From: an uncultured Gemmataceae bacterium
GTDB lineage: Bacteria > Planctomycetota > Planctomycetia > Gemmatales > Gemmataceae
Assembly: GCA_937922175.1 (NCBI GenBank)
Contig: CAKZUU010000103.1
Span: forward strand, 1-19,796
Length of the DNA stretch: 19,796 nucleotides
Reading direction: 5' to 3'
Shown here: positions 1 through 7,458 of the stretch, in pieces
How the letters are laid out: the number at the start of each line of letters is the position of its first letter
Position numbering within the stretch: the first letter of the stretch is position 1
The notes under the pieces: model-generated
Told to the model about the DNA's origin: nothing
The model's input: only the letters and a program-made list of their open reading frames with translations
The model's database searches: none
Made by a program: the position numbers and the translations under genes

Positions 1-223
1 GAAACGCGGCACGTTGGCCCTGTTCGGCCCCTGTCCGCCGTTGCTGCCGTCGTTCCGGTGGGCCTGTGACTATCGCCCCGTCTTCATCGACGTATATCTG
101 CAACAACTCCGGCGCTGGGGCTTTTCGCCGGCCCGGCGCGAATTCCCCGGCTCGTTCCGACGATATTGCGGCGATTTGGTCTCACTTGGCAAAGGGGAAA
201 TCCTGCACTGGTCCGCCGCCTGA
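1..223 (+). CDS. fhcC: Formylmethanofuran dehydrogenase subunit C, C-terminal end (partial)
   Basis: The second frame is open from base 2 to a TGA at 221-223 and gives the last 73 residues of a protein that begins outside the window. It opens with KRGTLALFG, which fits the last turn of the repeated glycine-rich beta-helix of FmdC/FhcC proteins. A tail follows with LPSFRWACDYRPVFIDVY, LRRWGF, FRRYCGDL and GKGEILHW, the pattern I recall for the C-terminus of bacterial FhcC. In the family this subunit belongs to the formyltransferase/hydrolase complex, which takes formyl-H4MPT to formate in the cytoplasm. Planctomycetes are known to carry H4MPT-dependent C1 genes, so the assignment fits the host. 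The identification is by recalled similarity only. An unrelated conserved planctomycete protein remains possible because only the tail is visible. Confidence 0.68.
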   Translation, partial: KRGTLALFGPCPPLLPSFRWACDYRPVFIDVYLQQLRRWGFSPARREFPGSFRRYCGDLVSLGKGEILHWSAA

Positions 224-271
224 CGGAACCGGCTGTGAACCCCACGGCTTTTCCGAGAGCGAATTCGACGC

Positions 272-1495
272 ATGAATCGAACGGAGTCACGTCGTCTGGT
301 CATCGTCGGAGCCGGGCCGATTGGTCTGGAAGCAGCGCTGTATGCCCGGCGACTGGGTTTTGATGTCACCGTCTACGAGCGGGGTCAAGTGGCTCACTAT
401 TGGCGGAGTTGGGGGCACATCCGCTTGTTCACCCCGTTCGGGATGAACAGCACGCCCTTGGGACGTGCCGAACTCACGTCGTACGAGTTGCCGGCCGACC
501 ACGACCTCCTCACCGGCCATGAGCATGTGGAGCGTTATTTGGCTCCCTTAGCCTCGTCGCCGTCCCTTCGGGATTGCATCCGGACCGAGACCGCCGTCTT
601 GATGATCAGCCGCGCGGGCTGCTGCAAATCCGACCTGCCCCCGGAGTATCCACGGGACGAACGCCGTTTCCGCTTGTTGCTTCGACAAGGGCAAACAGAA
701 CGAATCGACGAGGCAGACATCGTGCTGGACTGCACCGGAACCTACGCCAACCACCGTTGGCTCGGCAATGGAGGCATTCCCGCGATGGGCGAACTCGCCA
801 GCCAACAGCACATTTCGTACTGGTTGGACGACATTCTTGGAACCCGGCGTCATCATTACGCCGGTAAGAGCGTCGTTCTGATCGGTTCCGGCTATTCGGC
901 CGCCACCACCGCTTGCCTGTTGTCCACGTTAGCCGAATCCCACCCGGAGACTTGGGTCGTGTGGTTGGCGCGCGGAGCCAGGCATCAGCCGCTGGTGCGA
1001 ATTCCAAATGACCCACTGCGCGAACGAGACCGCCTCGCCGCGCGGGCCAACAATCTGGCGGCCCGAGGTGACGGAAATGTCGAGTTCCACGCGGGGACCA
1101 CGGTCGAAGCGATTGAATTCAACCAACAGGCGTTTCGCGTCGTCACGCGAAGCGCCGGCCGAGAGCGTATTTGGGAGGCCGACCGCTTGATCGCGAATGT
1201 CGGCTACATGCCCGATCTGACGTTGTCTCGGGAATTGCAAATCCACCTGTGCTACGCGACGGAAGGTCCGATGGCCTTGGCGGCATCGTTGCTGAAACAA
1301 CCGCGAGGCGATTGTTTAACGGCAACTCCGGGTGGTCCCGCCGTCCTGAAAACCACCGAGCCAAATTTCTTCATCCTCGGGACCAAAGGTTACGGTCGTC
1401 GTTCGACCTTCCTGCTCCGCTCGGGTTTCGAGCAAATCCGTGATTTGTTCGCTCTTCTGACTGGGAAACCCGATTTGGACTTATACAAGAGGTAA
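272..1495 (+). CDS. FAD/NAD(P)-binding flavoprotein oxidoreductase (monooxygenase-like)
   Basis: A 407-residue protein with two Rossmann folds. The N-terminal FAD site is GAGPIG at residues 13-18, ending with the acidic strand-2 signal TVYERG. YWRSWGHIRLFTPF follows at about 43-56, a segment typical of flavin monooxygenase-like and lysine/ornithine hydroxylase-like enzymes. A DCTGTY motif near 153-158 matches the FAD-domain signature of this superfamily. A second dinucleotide site, GSGYSA at 205-210, probably binds NAD(P)H. The C-terminus (FFILGTKGYGR) resembles the last FAD-contacting strand. No membrane segment or signal peptide is seen, so it should be cytoplasmic. The ATG start has only a weak purine-rich stretch upstream. 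The next gene starts 43 bases downstream on the same strand and is probably co-transcribed. The substrate cannot be told from sequence. Confidence 0.85.
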   Translation: MNRTESRRLVIVGAGPIGLEAALYARRLGFDVTVYERGQVAHYWRSWGHIRLFTPFGMNSTPLGRAELTSYELPADHDLLTGHEHVERYLAPLASSPSLRDCIRTETAVLMISRAGCCKSDLPPEYPRDERRFRLLLRQGQTERIDEADIVLDCTGTYANHRWLGNGGIPAMGELASQQHISYWLDDILGTRRHHYAGKSVVLIGSGYSAATTACLLSTLAESHPETWVVWLARGARHQPLVRIPNDPLRERDRLAARANNLAARGDGNVEFHAGTTVEAIEFNQQAFRVVTRSAGRERIWEADRLIANVGYMPDLTLSRELQIHLCYATEGPMALAASLLKQPRGDCLTATPGGPAVLKTTEPNFFILGTKGYGRRSTFLLRSGFEQIRDLFALLTGKPDLDLYKR

Positions 1496-1538
1496 CGGAC
1501 GCACCCTCCTCGTCCCTCGTCGCACCGGAGACCGCGCC

Positions 1539-2378
1539 ATGAAGTTGGGCCTGATCAACTCTGCCTGGGTTCAGTCGGGTCGGGGAACCGCCTACGGCAT
1601 CCAAATGACCAAGCAAATCGGCTTCGACACCATCGACATCTTTGCGGATCCTTTGGATCTCGACATTCGCGAGCGGCGGTTGATCCGCACTGAATGCGCC
1701 CGGCTGGGATTGCCCGTGGTCAGTGTCGCCTGTGTGGCCGTCGGGCTGGTCGACTTCAACCCCTCGGTCCAGCGCTTCCATCTCCAGCGGTGCCAAGCCT
1801 ATCTCGATCTGTGCTACGAACTGGAGGCCAAAAACTTATTACTGGTCTTGGGCGAATACATCTGGAACCAGGAAGTGATCCCCCCCGAGGAACAGTGGAA
1901 AACCGCGGTGGCGAATTGCCGGCAACTCGGAGACGAGGCCGCTCGCCGGGACCTACAAATCGCACTCGAATTAGAACCGTTTCCGTTGTCGCTGTTGAAC
2001 AGTATCGACTCGATGGAGCGATTTTTGAATGATGTCGATCACCCGGCGGTGCGAGCAAATATCGACATCTCCCATTTGCATTTGGCGCGTGTCCCCGCTG
2101 TTGAATTGCGTCGCCTCAAGGGAAAGGCCATCCATGTGCACCTCAGCGACTGCGATGGGAAAAAGCATGGCGATCTGCCTCCGGGCCGAGGCGTTGTCGA
2201 TTTCCTGCCCTATTTGCAAGAGATCAAAGCATTGGCGATCCCCGGCAGTATCAGCATCGAGTTGGAGTATTCGCCCGAGCCGGATCGCATCGTCGACTGG
2301 GTGCAGGAAGCTTACCGCGAAACCGACAAACTTCTCCGCACCGTGGGATTGCGTGACTCGGCGGTCAGCCCCTCCTGA
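1539..2378 (+). CDS. Sugar phosphate isomerase/epimerase-like TIM-barrel protein
   Basis: A 279-residue protein of the AP endonuclease 2/xylose isomerase-like TIM-barrel superfamily. The expected metal ligands sit at the ends of barrel strands: an acidic residue in IALELEPF (E144 or E146), D176 in ANIDISHLH, H201 in HVHLSDCDG, and E241 in SIELEY. The stretch KKHGDLPPGRGVVDF near 208-222 matches the family's typical 'P-G-x-G-x-x-D' loop after the metal histidine. Members isomerise or epimerise sugars, inositols or hydroxy-acids with a divalent metal. The gene lies 43 bases behind the flavoprotein, which suggests a shared two-step oxidation/isomerisation pathway (inference). The ATG is preceded by a GGAG-like site. 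It ends 14 bases before the stop of a convergent gene. The exact substrate is unknown. Confidence 0.86.
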   Translation: MKLGLINSAWVQSGRGTAYGIQMTKQIGFDTIDIFADPLDLDIRERRLIRTECARLGLPVVSVACVAVGLVDFNPSVQRFHLQRCQAYLDLCYELEAKNLLLVLGEYIWNQEVIPPEEQWKTAVANCRQLGDEAARRDLQIALELEPFPLSLLNSIDSMERFLNDVDHPAVRANIDISHLHLARVPAVELRRLKGKAIHVHLSDCDGKKHGDLPPGRGVVDFLPYLQEIKALAIPGSISIELEYSPEPDRIVDWVQEAYRETDKLLRTVGLRDSAVSPS

Positions 2379-2392
2379 GGATCCAAGCGGTC

Positions 2393-3430
2393 TCACAGGC
2401 CGCGCATCGCGTCTTCGTAGACGCCGAAAATCGACAACGCGATTCGGAAGATCGCCCAGATAATCAGCGCTGCGACAAACAGCCAGACAAGAAAACTGGC
2501 GACAATGGTCAGTGTTCGCATCCGACGGCCGGCTTCTTCCTGATAGTAGTCGGCCTGCCGACCCATCACCTCGGGCAACTCGCCGGTTTGTTCGCCGGTG
2601 TGAATCGCTTGGAGGAATTCCTCCGGAAATAAATCGCATTCACGCAGCACTTCGGCAATTTCCCGGCCACGCTTGATTTGCGCGGCGACAGCGTCGGCAC
2701 ACGCTTCGTAAGCACTGTTTCCGCTGACCAGAAGACTACGTTGCACGGCTCGGTGAGCAGCCAACGAGCTATCCATCGTCAGTTTGAGCGCTCGAGCCAA
2801 CCGAGAAAGCGCGACGGCCTGGAGGCACGGACCAATGACAGGAACCTGGAGCAAAAGCCGGTGAACCGCGACCTTCTGCCCCATGGCCCGAGTCGCCACC
2901 CAATAAATCAGCCCCAGCGAACCGAAGAAGATCGCGACACTCAACAGGAACTTAACGGCGCCGACCGGTCCGACCCCGAATCCCAAGGGATCGAACGCAC
3001 GGTCCGGGTTGTTGCTCAACCAACCCAGGATCAAGATCATCAACGTGATCACAACGATGGCGGCGATGAGCTGAATCATCGGCCAGACACTGTGGGCGAT
3101 AAATTCGCGCCACAGCGTCAACTGGGCACGGTAATATTTCTCGAGTTCGTGAAAAACTTCCGGCAGATTTCCCGTTTGCTCGCCGACAGTGGCCATGCTC
3201 ACAAACAGAGGGGGGAAGGCGGATCCTTCGGCCTTGAGTGCGTCCTCGAGAGACACCCCCTGCTCCAATCGCTCAGCCACCCGGGAGATCAGCGGGCGAG
3301 CCGCGAGCGGCCCCTTGCGGGCTTGTTGCTGGAAAATTTCGACCAGCGACAAACCGGCATTGTGCCCGACCCGGAACGCATGACACAGCGCCGCCATGTT
3401 GCTCAACGAAGTCGGCGAACGAGCGAACAA
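2393..3430 (-). CDS. Type II secretion / type IV pilus F-family inner-membrane protein
   Basis: This gene encodes a GspF/PilC-family protein, the polytopic platform of type II secretion and type IV pilus machines. Two T2SSF domains are visible. Each carries the GEQTG-L-PEV signature, near residues 83-94 and 279-288. Three hydrophobic segments lie at about 116-136, 158-180 and 308-335, the usual membrane plan. I chose a TTG start at 3430 because a GGAGG site (3442-3438) stands seven bases before it. This gives 345 residues beginning MFARSPTSLSNMAAL. The frame stays open to 3541, but the added residues look non-coding. An ATG at 3397 is the other option and would cut into the first helix. Classic members have about 400 residues, so this one is short at the N-terminus. 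No GspE/PilB ATPase or pilin gene is nearby. Confidence 0.85.
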   Translation of the reverse strand: MFARSPTSLSNMAALCHAFRVGHNAGLSLVEIFQQQARKGPLAARPLISRVAERLEQGVSLEDALKAEGSAFPPLFVSMATVGEQTGNLPEVFHELEKYYRAQLTLWREFIAHSVWPMIQLIAAIVVITLMILILGWLSNNPDRAFDPLGFGVGPVGAVKFLLSVAIFFGSLGLIYWVATRAMGQKVAVHRLLLQVPVIGPCLQAVALSRLARALKLTMDSSLAAHRAVQRSLLVSGNSAYEACADAVAAQIKRGREIAEVLRECDLFPEEFLQAIHTGEQTGELPEVMGRQADYYQEEAGRRMRTLTIVASFLVWLFVAALIIWAIFRIALSIFGVYEDAMRGL

Positions 3431-3569
3431 CAGGCCACCTCCACCCCAAGAAATGCCATGGGAAAATCTTACTCGATTCCCCCAACGGTTGCGATGGTCT
3501 GTGGCCGCGGCCTGTCTCGTTTCCTCGCGGCCAACCCCCATGAGTTCATGTCGCCGCTACAATGATGTC

Positions 3570-4004
3570 ATGACGACTCCAGCAACGCCCTACGATCCAC
3601 GCTATCTCGCCGGGGTCGTTCTCTTCAACCGAGGCGAGTTTTTCGAGGCCCACGAAGTTTGGGAGTCGCTTTGGTTGTCGGCCGACGTGGGGGACAATCG
3701 ACGTTTTGTTCAAGGCTTGATTCAAGCTGCCGTCGCGCTGCACCATCGGGACACCGGAAACGACCGCGGAGCGAAGAAACTTTTTGCCTCGGCTCGGAAT
3801 TACATGGACGGCTATCCGGAATTATGGTGGGGGTTGGATCGCACCCGTTTTTGGCAACAAATGGAACAGTGCTTCGCCAAGGCAGGCGGCGAGTCATCGA
3901 TCGCTCAATTCCGAGGCGACGCGGATGTTCAGGTGCGGATCGAATTAGTCCCGTCGCCCCCAACTTGGCCGAACCCGGAAGATTTCCTCGGGGACACCGA
4001 TTGA
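3570..4004 (+). CDS. DUF309 domain-containing protein
   Basis: A 144-residue protein with the DUF309 signature: FNRGEFFEAHEVWESLW at residues 19-35, followed by the helix RRFVQGLIQAAVALHH at 44-59. The H-E-x-W-E motif is the hallmark of this small all-helical family, whose biochemical role is not established. The ATG at 3570 has no Shine-Dalgarno sequence. A TACAAT hexamer at 3558-3563 would place transcription initiation at about the ATG, so the message could be leaderless, although no matching -35 box is visible. The longer open frame upstream overlaps the start region of the divergent F-family gene and lacks family similarity, so I excluded it. The LON-domain gene follows within nine bases, which suggests co-transcription. 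Confidence 0.85.
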   Translation: MTTPATPYDPRYLAGVVLFNRGEFFEAHEVWESLWLSADVGDNRRFVQGLIQAAVALHHRDTGNDRGAKKLFASARNYMDGYPELWWGLDRTRFWQQMEQCFAKAGGESSIAQFRGDADVQVRIELVPSPPTWPNPEDFLGDTD

Positions 4005-4013
4005 GTCGTGGCC

Positions 4014-4706
4014 ATGAATGACGACGCTTGGGCACTGGAGAACTTCAGCGGGACGGCGAGACTGTTTCCTTTGCCGAACCTGGTCATGTTTCCCCATGTC
4101 GTTCAGCCGCTGCACATTTTCGAGCCACGTTATCGGCAAATGACCATCGATGCTCTGCAAGACGATCGGCTGCTTGCCCTGTGTTTGCTGCGGCCCGAAC
4201 TCATGGAACCATCCGACCTTCTGCCGGCCATCTTCCCCGTGGGCTGTCTGTGCCGAATCGTGGCCGAGAAATGCCTGTCCGACGGTCGATTTCTCTTGTT
4301 GGTGCGGGGTTTGGCCCGTGTACGGATCGTGGAAGAGCTGCCCACGGATCGCCCCTACCGCGTGGCCCGAGCCCATCTCATGCCGGACGAGATCATCATG
4401 CCGGTGGGAGAATCGCGGCAATTGCGGCAGCAGCTCGCCGACTTGATCTTGCCACGCTTCATCGAACCCGGGGGAGGTCAGCAATCGTTACGAGAAATGT
4501 TCGAGGGAGAGATGCCCTTGGGGGCATTATGCGATTGCTTGAGCTATCAACTTCCCTTCGAGTTATCCACCAAGCAAGCGTTGCTGTCAGAGCCGGATGT
4601 CGCAGTGCGGGCGACAGCGTTAATCAGCACCTTGCGTTCGCTGACGCCGTTGGGGGCAGCGGCTCCTCGATCGCGGAAATTCCCGCCCGATTTCAGCTTG
4701 AATTGA
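4014..4706 (+). CDS. LON substrate-binding (N-terminal Lon-type) domain protein
   Basis: A 230-residue stand-alone LON-domain protein. The signature LFPLPNLVMFPHVVQPLHIFEPRYR at residues 18-41 is close to the start of the Lon N-terminal domain. IFPVGCLCRIV near 73-83 and RFLLLVRGLARVRI near 92-105 are the next conserved strands. No AAA+ ATPase or Ser-Lys protease domain follows, so it is not Lon itself. It belongs with the short bacterial LON-only proteins, which are thought to bind unfolded peptides or regulate proteolysis. The ATG at 4014 is preferred, but an in-frame GTG at 4008 would add two residues. Neither has a clear ribosome-binding site, and translation may be coupled to the DUF309 gene ending at 4004. 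No signal peptide is seen, so it is predicted cytoplasmic. Confidence 0.85.
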   Translation: MNDDAWALENFSGTARLFPLPNLVMFPHVVQPLHIFEPRYRQMTIDALQDDRLLALCLLRPELMEPSDLLPAIFPVGCLCRIVAEKCLSDGRFLLLVRGLARVRIVEELPTDRPYRVARAHLMPDEIIMPVGESRQLRQQLADLILPRFIEPGGGQQSLREMFEGEMPLGALCDCLSYQLPFELSTKQALLSEPDVAVRATALISTLRSLTPLGAAAPRSRKFPPDFSLN

Positions 4707-4737
4707 TCGAGAGACATCTCCCAGTTGATCGCGTACC

Positions 4738-4766
4738 TTGATCCGCACGCGGCGGATGTCTAGGCT
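4738..4766 (+). promoter_or_regulatory. Possible promoter/operator before the glutathione peroxidase gene
   Basis: A TTGATC hexamer (4738-4743) is followed after 17 bases by TAGGCT (4761-4766), a poor -10 match. Between and overlapping them lies a perfect inverted repeat, ATCCGC at 4741-4746 and GCGGAT at 4752-4757 with a five-base spacer. It could be an operator over a weak promoter or simply a chance palindrome in GC-rich DNA. The support is position only. Confidence 0.22.
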
Positions 4767-4842
4767 GTACTTGGAGTGCCCCGCCTCAGCGAGGACAACT
4801 TCACTCGACCACCCCCAGTTTTGTCGCATGCAAGGAGCTATC

Positions 4843-5415
4843 ATGAAACGGTTGCTCGTTCTCAGCGTCGCGTTGTTTGTCGCGGTCGCTTCACCTGCCG
4901 ACGAGAAAAAAGGAGGAGCTCCCGTGGGACCTGCCTTGAAGTTCAAAATGAAGAATATCGACGGCCAGGAAGTGGACTTAGCTCAATTCCAAGGCAAAGT
5001 GGTCCTGTTCGTCAACGTGGCCAGCCAATGCGGTCTGACCCCACAGTATGAAGCGCTGCAAAAGCTGTATGACCGTTATGAAAAGGACGGTTTGGTCATC
5101 ATCGGCGTCCCGGCGAACGAATTCGGCCAGCAAGAGCCGGGCAGCGACGCGGAGATCAAGGAGTTCTGCTCGTCCAAATACCACGTCAAGTTCCCAATGA
5201 TGTCGAAAGTCGTCGTGAAGGGCAAGGGCATCACTCCCCTGTATCAATATCTGACGGAGGAGGGGCCGGAGAAATTCCGCGGTCCGATCACCTGGAACTT
5301 CGAGAAGTTCTTGGTCAATCGAAAAGGGGAAGTGGTCGCCCGGTTCGCCCCGCGAGTCCGACCGGATGATCCGAAGGTGATTGCCGCCATCGAGGCAGAG
5401 CTGAAAGCGAAGTAG
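4843..5415 (+). CDS. Exported glutathione peroxidase family protein (thioredoxin-type peroxidase)
   Basis: A 190-residue GPx-family peroxidase. The peroxidatic residue is Cys63 in NVASQCGLTPQY, a position held by Sec or Cys in this family. The rest of the catalytic tetrad is present: Gln97 in QQEPG, and Trp151-Asn152 in ITWNFEKFL. Cys109 in IKEFCSSKY sits where thioredoxin-dependent members place the resolving cysteine. The usual PCNQF cysteine is replaced by alanine (PANEF). It should reduce hydroperoxides using thioredoxin-like partners, not glutathione (family knowledge). Residues 1-18 look like a signal peptide with a cleavage site near VASPA-D, so it probably acts outside the cytoplasmic membrane. 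The start ATG has an AAGGAG site five bases upstream. A longer open frame reaching back to 4738 has no support. Confidence 0.93.
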   Translation: MKRLLVLSVALFVAVASPADEKKGGAPVGPALKFKMKNIDGQEVDLAQFQGKVVLFVNVASQCGLTPQYEALQKLYDRYEKDGLVIIGVPANEFGQQEPGSDAEIKEFCSSKYHVKFPMMSKVVVKGKGITPLYQYLTEEGPEKFRGPITWNFEKFLVNRKGEVVARFAPRVRPDDPKVIAAIEAELKAK

Positions 5416-5435
5416 AGACTGGTCCACCCTCACCG

Positions 5436-5472
5436 GAGCCGGGCGAGATTTGTCGGACAGCTCGCCCGGCTC
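5436..5472 (+). terminator. Strong hairpin terminator after the glutathione peroxidase gene
   Basis: A perfect 12-base inverted repeat lies 20 bases after the peroxidase stop: the left arm GAGCCGGGCGAG at 5436-5447 pairs with CTCGCCCGGCTC at 5461-5472 across a 13-base loop. The downstream run (tcatttcttgctt) is T-rich but interrupted. It fits a Rho-independent-like terminator that isolates the peroxidase operon from the broken kinase gene downstream. Confidence 0.75.
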
Positions 5473-5529
5473 TCATTTCTTGCTTGCACGCCATTCTCGA
5501 CGTATGGCTGACACACTGTAACGCCATAC

Positions 5530-7267
5530 GTGACAGAGTCAGAAATCGACTGTTTATTGGTCACGCCGCCCACCACCGATCGGGAACTTGCCGACATCCT
5601 GCAAGTCGTCGGCCTGCTGAGGCCCGTGCAACTCGCTAAGGTGCGGTCGGAAATCCTTCCCGCGCTCTCCGGGGACCCTCAGGAGTTGACTTATGCCTTG
5701 GTTCAGAGAGATTGGTTGACATCGTACCAAGCCGAGATGGCGCTGCTGGGACGCGCCCATGAACTCGTCATCGGAGGTTACCAAATCCTCGCGCCGATCG
5801 GCTCGGGCGGCATGGGACAAGTGTACAAAGCGTGGCAAAAACGATTGAATCGGTCGGTCGCCATCAAAGTCATCAAGGAAGAAATCATCCGCAACAGTCC
5901 CCGAGCCCAAGGACGCTTCAAGCGGGAGGCGATGGCGGTAGCCCGTCTGAGCCATCCCAACATCGTCTCGATTTTCGATGCGGATGACCGGAACGGCGCA
6001 CCGTTTATTGTGCTGGAGTACGTGAACGGTCCCGATTTGGAACGTTTGGTTCGCGAATGGGGGCCTCTCTCCGGGTAGGCGGTGCGAGATTACGCGAGGC
6101 AAACCGCCCTGGGATTGCAGCATGCCTGGAAAGCGGGTTTCGTCCACCGTGACATCAAGCCCAGCAATTTGCTGGTCGTCGATCCCGACCTGGCCGATGG
6201 GAGACCGAGGGGAAACCAGTCGGCGACGCCCTCCGGCTCCAAGTTCGGCACGATCAAAATCCTCGATATGGGTCTGGCGCGAACGGCCGAGGTCGTCGAC
6301 ACGCAAGCGTCCATAACCCGTGCAGGAGCGATGATCGGCACTCCGGATTTCATTGCTCCGGAGCAGGCTCTCGATGCCAGTTCCGTCGATATCCGAGCGG
6401 ATCTGTACAGTCTCGGCGGAACGATGTACTTCCTTCTGACCGGGCGGGTCCCGTTTCCCGGCAGTTCGGTGATAGAGAAGCTGTTGAAGCATCAGCACGC
6501 GGAGCTGGAGCCGATCGAACGGTATCGTCGGGATGTCCCCACCGACCTGCTCCACATCATTCGCCGACTCATGTCGAAATCCCCCGCCGATCGGTTTCAG
6601 AACCCTTCGGAGTTGATCGACGCTTTGGAGAAAGTCGCAAGCGTCTCCGACGAGACATCGGCAACTCCCACGATGGTAAGCCTTCCATCGAAACATTTGT
6701 CCTTCCTGAAGAGAAAACACGGTTGTTCCCGGTCGAGGTCGATCCAGGAAGCGATCCTCAACAACTCACTAAATGCAACAAGGAGGCGGTCGTTACGATC
6801 GTGACGGCCTCGTCACTAACCGGGAGAGAGATATCATTCGATGATCGAGAGATGGAATCCGCGACCATTGCCGCCCAAAAAGTCGCCGTCCTCCAGGGCC
6901 ATCACGGAGCCGTGACCGCGATTTCCTTCTCCGCCGACGGCCCATGGTTGGCAACGGCGGGCGTGGATCGCATCATTTGAGTCTGGTCATTCGCCATGCG
7001 AACTTCCTCACCAAAAGCCGTCCTGCGAGGGTTGAAAGGCGTCGGCCGGTAACTTTTGTTCCTGCCCAAAGGAATCTGCTCCTCAGCGCTTGCGACGGGG
7101 GACGAGTCACCTTGTGGAATTGGATTGAGGGGGTCACCACCCACACTTGGAGACTGGAGCAACCGCTCATTTGCTCGTTGGCCGTCTCACCCGACGGGAC
7201 GCTGGTGGCCGCGGGCGCAAGTGATGACACCGCCATAATCTACGATCTCGTCCCGGAAAACCCATGA
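5530..7267 (+). pseudogene. Degraded serine/threonine protein kinase with WD40 tail
   Basis: The reading frame starts at a GTG with no ribosome-binding site and encodes the planctomycete N-terminal extension (WLTSYQAEMALLGR). A Hanks-type kinase follows: glycine loop GSGGMG at residues 91-96, Lys113 in VAIKVIK, and Glu133 in helix C. The frame is cut by a TAG at 6076-6078. It then resumes in the same frame with HRDIKPSN (6145 onward), a DMG version of the DFG motif near 6265, APEQ and DIRADLYSLGGTMYFLLTGRVPF. A one-base loss in the A run at about 6691-6693 shifts the frame; restoring one A gives a smooth SKTFVLPEEKTRLFPVEVD junction. A WD repeat is then stopped by TGA at 6978-6980, probably a former CGA arginine codon in IIRVW. 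A further shift falls near 7031-7047, and two more WD repeats run to the TGA at 7265-7267. With the catalytic loop behind a stop codon, no active kinase is expected. Confidence 0.9.
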
Positions 7268-7270
7268 GCG

Positions 7271-7292
7271 GCCCCCCTGTCACGTCGGGGGC
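7271..7292 (+). terminator. Short GC hairpin after the kinase pseudogene
   Basis: GCCCCC (7271-7276) can pair with GGGGGC (7287-7292) across a ten-base loop, directly behind the pseudogene stop. No T tract follows, so termination activity is doubtful. It may be a remnant of the old gene's terminator. Confidence 0.3.
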
Positions 7293-7458
7293 AACAACGG
7301 GACCCGAGTTGTTCTCTTCACCCCGCACCGACTCAAGCCGGTTCTGATCTTTGTTGTAGAATTGCCGTTCTCGGTGATCCTTATATCCCGACCGGAGGTT
7401 AATCGGAGCGATCAGGTCCGGTTAGCGCAGTGCCGTCGAAGTCGTTGAGGGAACTCGG

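Noticed and set aside
2678..3565. 295-codon plus-strand frame opposite the F-type gene
   Set aside because: Its translation is low-complexity (Gln/Arg/His-rich) with no domain, while the minus strand encodes two T2SSF domains.
3396..3569. Upstream extension of the DUF309 frame
   Set aside because: The added residues are antisense to the start of the F-type gene and lack similarity to DUF309 proteins. The family start fits the ATG at 3570.
4028..4741. 237-codon second plus frame within the LON-domain gene
   Set aside because: It is a shadow frame; the LON motifs are in the other frame and this one shows Arg/Ala-rich noise.
5554..6720. 388-codon open frame on the minus strand
   Set aside because: It lies opposite the clear kinase motifs of the plus strand, shows no family pattern, and is rich in residues typical of antisense frames in GC-rich DNA.
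6076..6980. Stop-codon recoding (readthrough or selenocysteine) in the kinase gene
   Set aside because: Two frameshifts accompany the two stops, the TGA falls at an expected arginine, and no selenocysteine-type structure or motif is seen. Decay explains all of it.
7293..7458. Possible molybdenum-cofactor riboswitch or promoter (TAGAAT at 7357-7362) before moaC
   Set aside because: No conserved riboswitch helices could be recognised by eye and no -35 box matches the TAGAAT. A covariance-model search would be needed.
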